Assembly: GCA_023079485.1 (NCBI GenBank)
Contig: CM041084.1
Span: forward strand, 35,872,609-35,936,608
Reading direction: 5' to 3'
Origin: Archilochus colubris
Lineage: Eukaryota > Chordata > Aves > Apodiformes > Trochilidae
Length of the DNA: 64,000 nucleotides
In this document: in pieces, positions 63,540-64,000 of the stretch
Layout of the letters: each line of letters opens with the position of its first letter
Position numbering within the stretch: the first letter of the stretch is position 1
Notes under the pieces: model-generated
Databases searched by the model: none
What the model was told of the DNA's origin: nothing
The model's input: only the letters and a program-made list of their open reading frames with translations
Position numbers and translations under genes: made by a program

Positions 63540-64000
63540 AATTCTGTTTAGAATGACTGGGCATGGAGAGACTAAAAGGATGAATCTGGGAAACTAGGGG
63601 GCTTAGATGTGTGTGTACAGAGAGAGGCAAACGTTGGTCTATAAATGGGGAAAAGGGTAAAATTGGTGGGAATGCCTAGGAAAGGGAAGGAAAAGTTTGG
63701 GAGATCTGGTGAACCCCCAGACAAGGAAGACAGAGGTCATGGGAGGGTTGGAAGTCACTGATGGAGATGCAGAAAAGATGAGTGGGGAGAATAGGTAGCA
63801 AAATCACAGGGCACCCACAGAGAGAATAGCTGTGAAAGGGGAAGACAGGCATGGACGTGGGCTTATATGAGAGAAGTGCATGGTGTGACCAGATTATGGG
63901 AGAGGAATGAAGAGTGTTGGTGTAGGCAGGAGAGAAACAGAAGTGAGAGGAAGAGAAGGAAGATGATATGGCAATGGGGAACTGGAGCATTCTCCTAACT
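63540..64000. other. Purine-rich strand-asymmetric sequence
   Basis: The plus strand is strongly enriched in A and G (GAGAGG, GGGAAAAGGG, GAGGAAGAGAAGGAAGATG), with few pyrimidine runs. The minus-strand frame 63990-63676 is Ser/Pro/His/Phe-rich purely because of this composition. The asymmetry could reflect a decayed GA-rich simple repeat. It continues to the window edge. Confidence 0.6.

Noticed and set aside
1..64000. CRISPR arrays, operons, phage or insertion sequences, tRNA or rRNA genes
   Set aside because: No regularly spaced repeats, no prokaryotic gene density and no tRNA cloverleaf or rRNA sequence were seen. The avian CR1 elements show this is vertebrate nuclear DNA.
1..64000. Endogenous retroviral or other viral copies
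   Set aside because: No paired LTRs, primer-binding site or readable viral domain could be recognised in any frame. Highly decayed solo LTRs cannot be excluded by eye.

Overview
This window reads as vertebrate nuclear DNA, almost certainly from a bird. The base composition is AT-rich and CpG is rare outside one small cluster, as expected of a methylated vertebrate genome. There are many poly-A/T tracts and short microsatellites, and open reading frames are no longer than chance predicts. The decisive marker is a CR1 non-LTR retrotransposon copy at about 54281-54944 on the minus strand. It has the avian CR1 3'-end signature and an ORF2 C-terminal peptide containing [11 protein letters not shown]. 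Several older CR1/L3-like copies lie elsewhere. I see no bacterial, plasmid, phage or viral genes.

I could not support any conventional protein-coding gene. The two longest ATG-started frames encode 153 and 143 residues. In sequence this AT-rich, a few frames of that size are expected by chance, and neither shows a recognisable domain. The window is best described as intergenic DNA or part of a very large intron.

Layout. 1-10.9 kb: plain AT-rich DNA with a ten-copy GCTGT microsatellite (3831-3880), a short decayed CR1 end (about 5675) and a CA/C-rich low-complexity patch (9117-9190). 10.9-11.85 kb: the only CpG-dense spot, with a GC box and paired YY1-like motifs, followed 0.5 kb later by a small exon-like reading frame. 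This is the best candidate for an orphan promoter. 11.85-24 kb: mostly featureless, with an old CR1 piece (about 16155-16345), a 137-bp sequence present twice exactly 700 bp apart (21199 and 21899), and a CCAA repeat. 24-35 kb: a 22-bp perfect foldback around a 19-bp tandem repeat (24643-24754), small tandem duplications (26163-26227, 30091-30215) and a sense-strand L3/CR1-type 3' tail (about 34030-34290). 36-48.3 kb: two long, ancient, antisense CR1/L3-like copies (36190-37220 and 47680-48330). 54.3-55 kb: the youngest CR1 copy. 61-64 kb: an identical 39-bp sequence at 61315 and 62651, the second apparently inside a DNA-transposon-like terminal sequence, then a purine-rich end.

No genes can be said to work together here. 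The sequence mainly records retrotransposon decay, small local duplications and possible non-coding regulation. Repeat family names come from recognising consensus patterns by eye; no database search was possible.
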